From the NCBI GenBank assembly GCA_938005345.1, contig CALLNG010000566.1, positions 1 to 7,440 on the forward strand: 7,440 nucleotides of DNA. Reading direction: 5' to 3'. Numbering within the stretch: position 1 is the first letter of the stretch; each line of letters begins with the position of its first letter. Positions 6,169 through 7,440 of this stretch are shown piece after piece. The notes beneath the pieces are model-generated. The model saw only the letters and a program-made list of their open reading frames with translations. It was not told where the DNA came from and did no database searches. The translations under genes were made by a program, and so were the position numbers. This DNA is from an uncultured Clostridia bacterium. GTDB lineage: Bacteria > Bacillota > Clostridia > RUG12999.

Positions 6169-7440
6169 TTTTCACACAAGACCGATTCTAACGTGCTTTT
6201 TGCGTAGATTTCGGTCTTGTTTTTTATATCAATTCTTTCCACTAACAAATGCACGGCCTTTTCGTCTGTATTATTTTTGAGAGACTCCAGCCAGGATGTA
6301 ATTTGTTCCACGGTATAATCCGCAGGCGGTTCCGTATGTTTTAGCTGTTCTATTTCCTCTTTCAATTCTTTCATACGTTCCCCTACATCTGCCACAACCG
6401 ATGGCGGCAGCATTCCGGTAGAAAGATTAGATAACAATGCTTCATGTTGGCTTTCTTTCTCCGCAATTTTCCGGCGTATAATGGCTTTGAAGTCCTCTAT
6501 GCGCTGCCCTTTCCCTTCCTTGTAATTACGCAATGCGTCTGCTATTTTAAGTTGGTTTTTGCTTGACAGGATGTCATGTAAATATGACAATACCGCCTTG
6601 TCTACCTTCTCCATCCGTATGGCCGGATTCCCACACCGTTTGGAACAGGAAAAATAATAGTAGGTGTGGCCTTTTCTCTCCGATTTTGCCGCGTGCATTT
6701 TTGCACCGCAGGAGCAATACACAAGCCCACTGCACAAATAATTTGCTTTTTTGCCTGTCTGTTTCCGTTCATCCATAATCTTTTGTACCTCCTCAAAGGT
6801 TGATTTATCAATAATAGCCGGGAATGCATGTTCAATACGGATTGCATGTGGTTTGCTTCTACGCGCTGCCCTTTTCTCTTCTTCATGTTCGCTATATGTA
6901 TAAACCCCTGTATATTTTTCATTCCGCAAAATCTCGTATATTTGTGTGTATTTGATAGATTTCCCGCGTTTCCCTTTTATGCCGCGTTCCTCCATCTCTT
7001 GCAGTAATTCCGTGAAGCCTGTGCGGTTTAATGCCGCTTGAAACATCTTCCGAACATAGACCGCTTCAAACTCATTGACAACATATTTTTGATTTACCAC
7101 GTCATAGCCAAACGGCGGATATCCCCCATTGTGCAGGCCTTTCAATGCCGTTTCCCGGTGGCCTTTTTTTGTTTCATCCGCCAAATTGTCAATATAATAT
7201 TCCGATAAAGACCACATGAGCGTCCGAATTATTTTAGATTCATTGGAAGTACCGAAGTCTTGCGCCGTGGCAATCAACGCAACCCCTATATCTGATAAGC
7301 GTTTTTCAAGGTTCACATGCTCCCCAAGGTTGCGGGCGATACGGTCATATTTATGAATAAGGATGGTATGGAACAGGCCTTTTTCTGCTTCACGAAGCAT
7401 TTTTTGGTACTGCTTCCGGCTGGCCGTCTTGCTTCCTTTT
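6147..7440 (-). CDS. Large serine recombinase (site-specific integrase), N-terminus outside the window
   Basis: Large serine recombinases cut and rejoin att sites through a serine-DNA intermediate, to integrate or excise phages and conjugative elements. The visible 430 codons are uninterrupted. The end of the resolvase domain is present (HKYDRIARN, with the conserved Arg residues, at about 7320-7355; then ALIATAQDF). Next comes the recombinase DNA-binding domain (GGYPPFGYDV near 7120-7150; YTQIYEILRNEKYTGVY near 6900-6955). A zinc ribbon follows (LVYCSCGAKMHA, then CSKRCGNP, about 6625-6730), then a coiled coil (AIIRRKIAEKESQHEALL and MKELKEEIEQLKHTE) that controls synapsis direction. The N-terminal stretch with the catalytic serine, probably 40-60 residues, is beyond 7440. 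The gene converges on tRNA-fMet and ends inside it. It has no lesions, unlike the minus-strand genes to the left. Confidence 0.95.
6176..6227 (+). terminator. Rho-independent terminator of the tRNA operon, inside the recombinase gene
   Basis: ACAAGACCGA (6176-6185) and TCGGTCTTGT (6211-6220) form a perfect 10-bp stem followed directly by TTTTTAT (6221-6227). The 25-base loop can fold further (CTA-CG with CG-TAG). On the minus strand there is no U-run after the stem, so it acts on the tRNA transcript. It lies wholly within the 3' coding part of the recombinase, implying that the terminator now used by the tRNAs is element DNA. Confidence 0.9.

Noticed and set aside
6563..6922. Plus- and minus-strand frames of 71 and 106 residues inside the recombinase
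   Set aside because: Out-of-frame shadows of a clearly conserved recombinase domain and zinc ribbon.

Overview
The window looks like chromosomal DNA from an anaerobic Firmicute, most likely a gut Clostridium-type bacterium. The basis is strong AGGAGG ribosome binding sites, a two-component kinase of the GHKL type, paired WYL-domain regulators, a slipin next to RtcB, and a large serine recombinase at a tRNA gene. I cannot name the species from this sequence.

Layout, right to left for the minus-strand genes. (1) 6147-7440: the C-terminal 430 codons of a large serine recombinase, intact as far as visible, at the edge of an integrated element. Its last codons run antisense into the 3' end of an initiator tRNA-Met gene. 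(2) 5946-6225, plus strand: a near-consensus promoter, tRNA-Leu(UAA), tRNA-fMet(CAU) and a strong terminator, all intact. (3) 5555-5945: an AT-rich gap with inverted and direct repeats and a candidate kinase promoter. (4) 4288-5554: a GHKL sensor histidine kinase destroyed by several frameshifts and two nonsense codons. (5) 1788-4084: a promoter, two overlapping WYL-domain regulator genes, both frameshifted, and a terminator. (6) 1270-1787: a gap of about 500 bases without a convincing gene but with a run of about ten hairpins that fold best on the minus strand. I read this as a candidate ornate non-coding RNA or leader. (7) 160-1268: a slipin (SPFH/band 7) gene with three in-frame stops and one frameshift. 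(8) 1-87: the first 29 codons of rtcB, an RNA 3'-phosphate ligase, with its own strong ribosome binding site and a 12-bp hairpin just upstream.

The WYL-WYL-slipin-RtcB set reads as one functional module: ligand-sensing regulators controlling a membrane-scaffold protein and an RNA repair ligase. In this genome the regulators and the slipin are decayed, while the visible start of rtcB is clean. The recombinase and tRNAs in the same window carry no lesions, so the damage is local to the four broken genes and less likely to be general sequencing error, although several lesions lie in or near homopolymers. The most interesting unexplained element is the structured region at about 1300-1684, upstream of slipin-rtcB on the same strand. 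By analogy with Y RNAs encoded beside rtcB in other bacteria it could be an RNA partner of the repair system, but that is inference.
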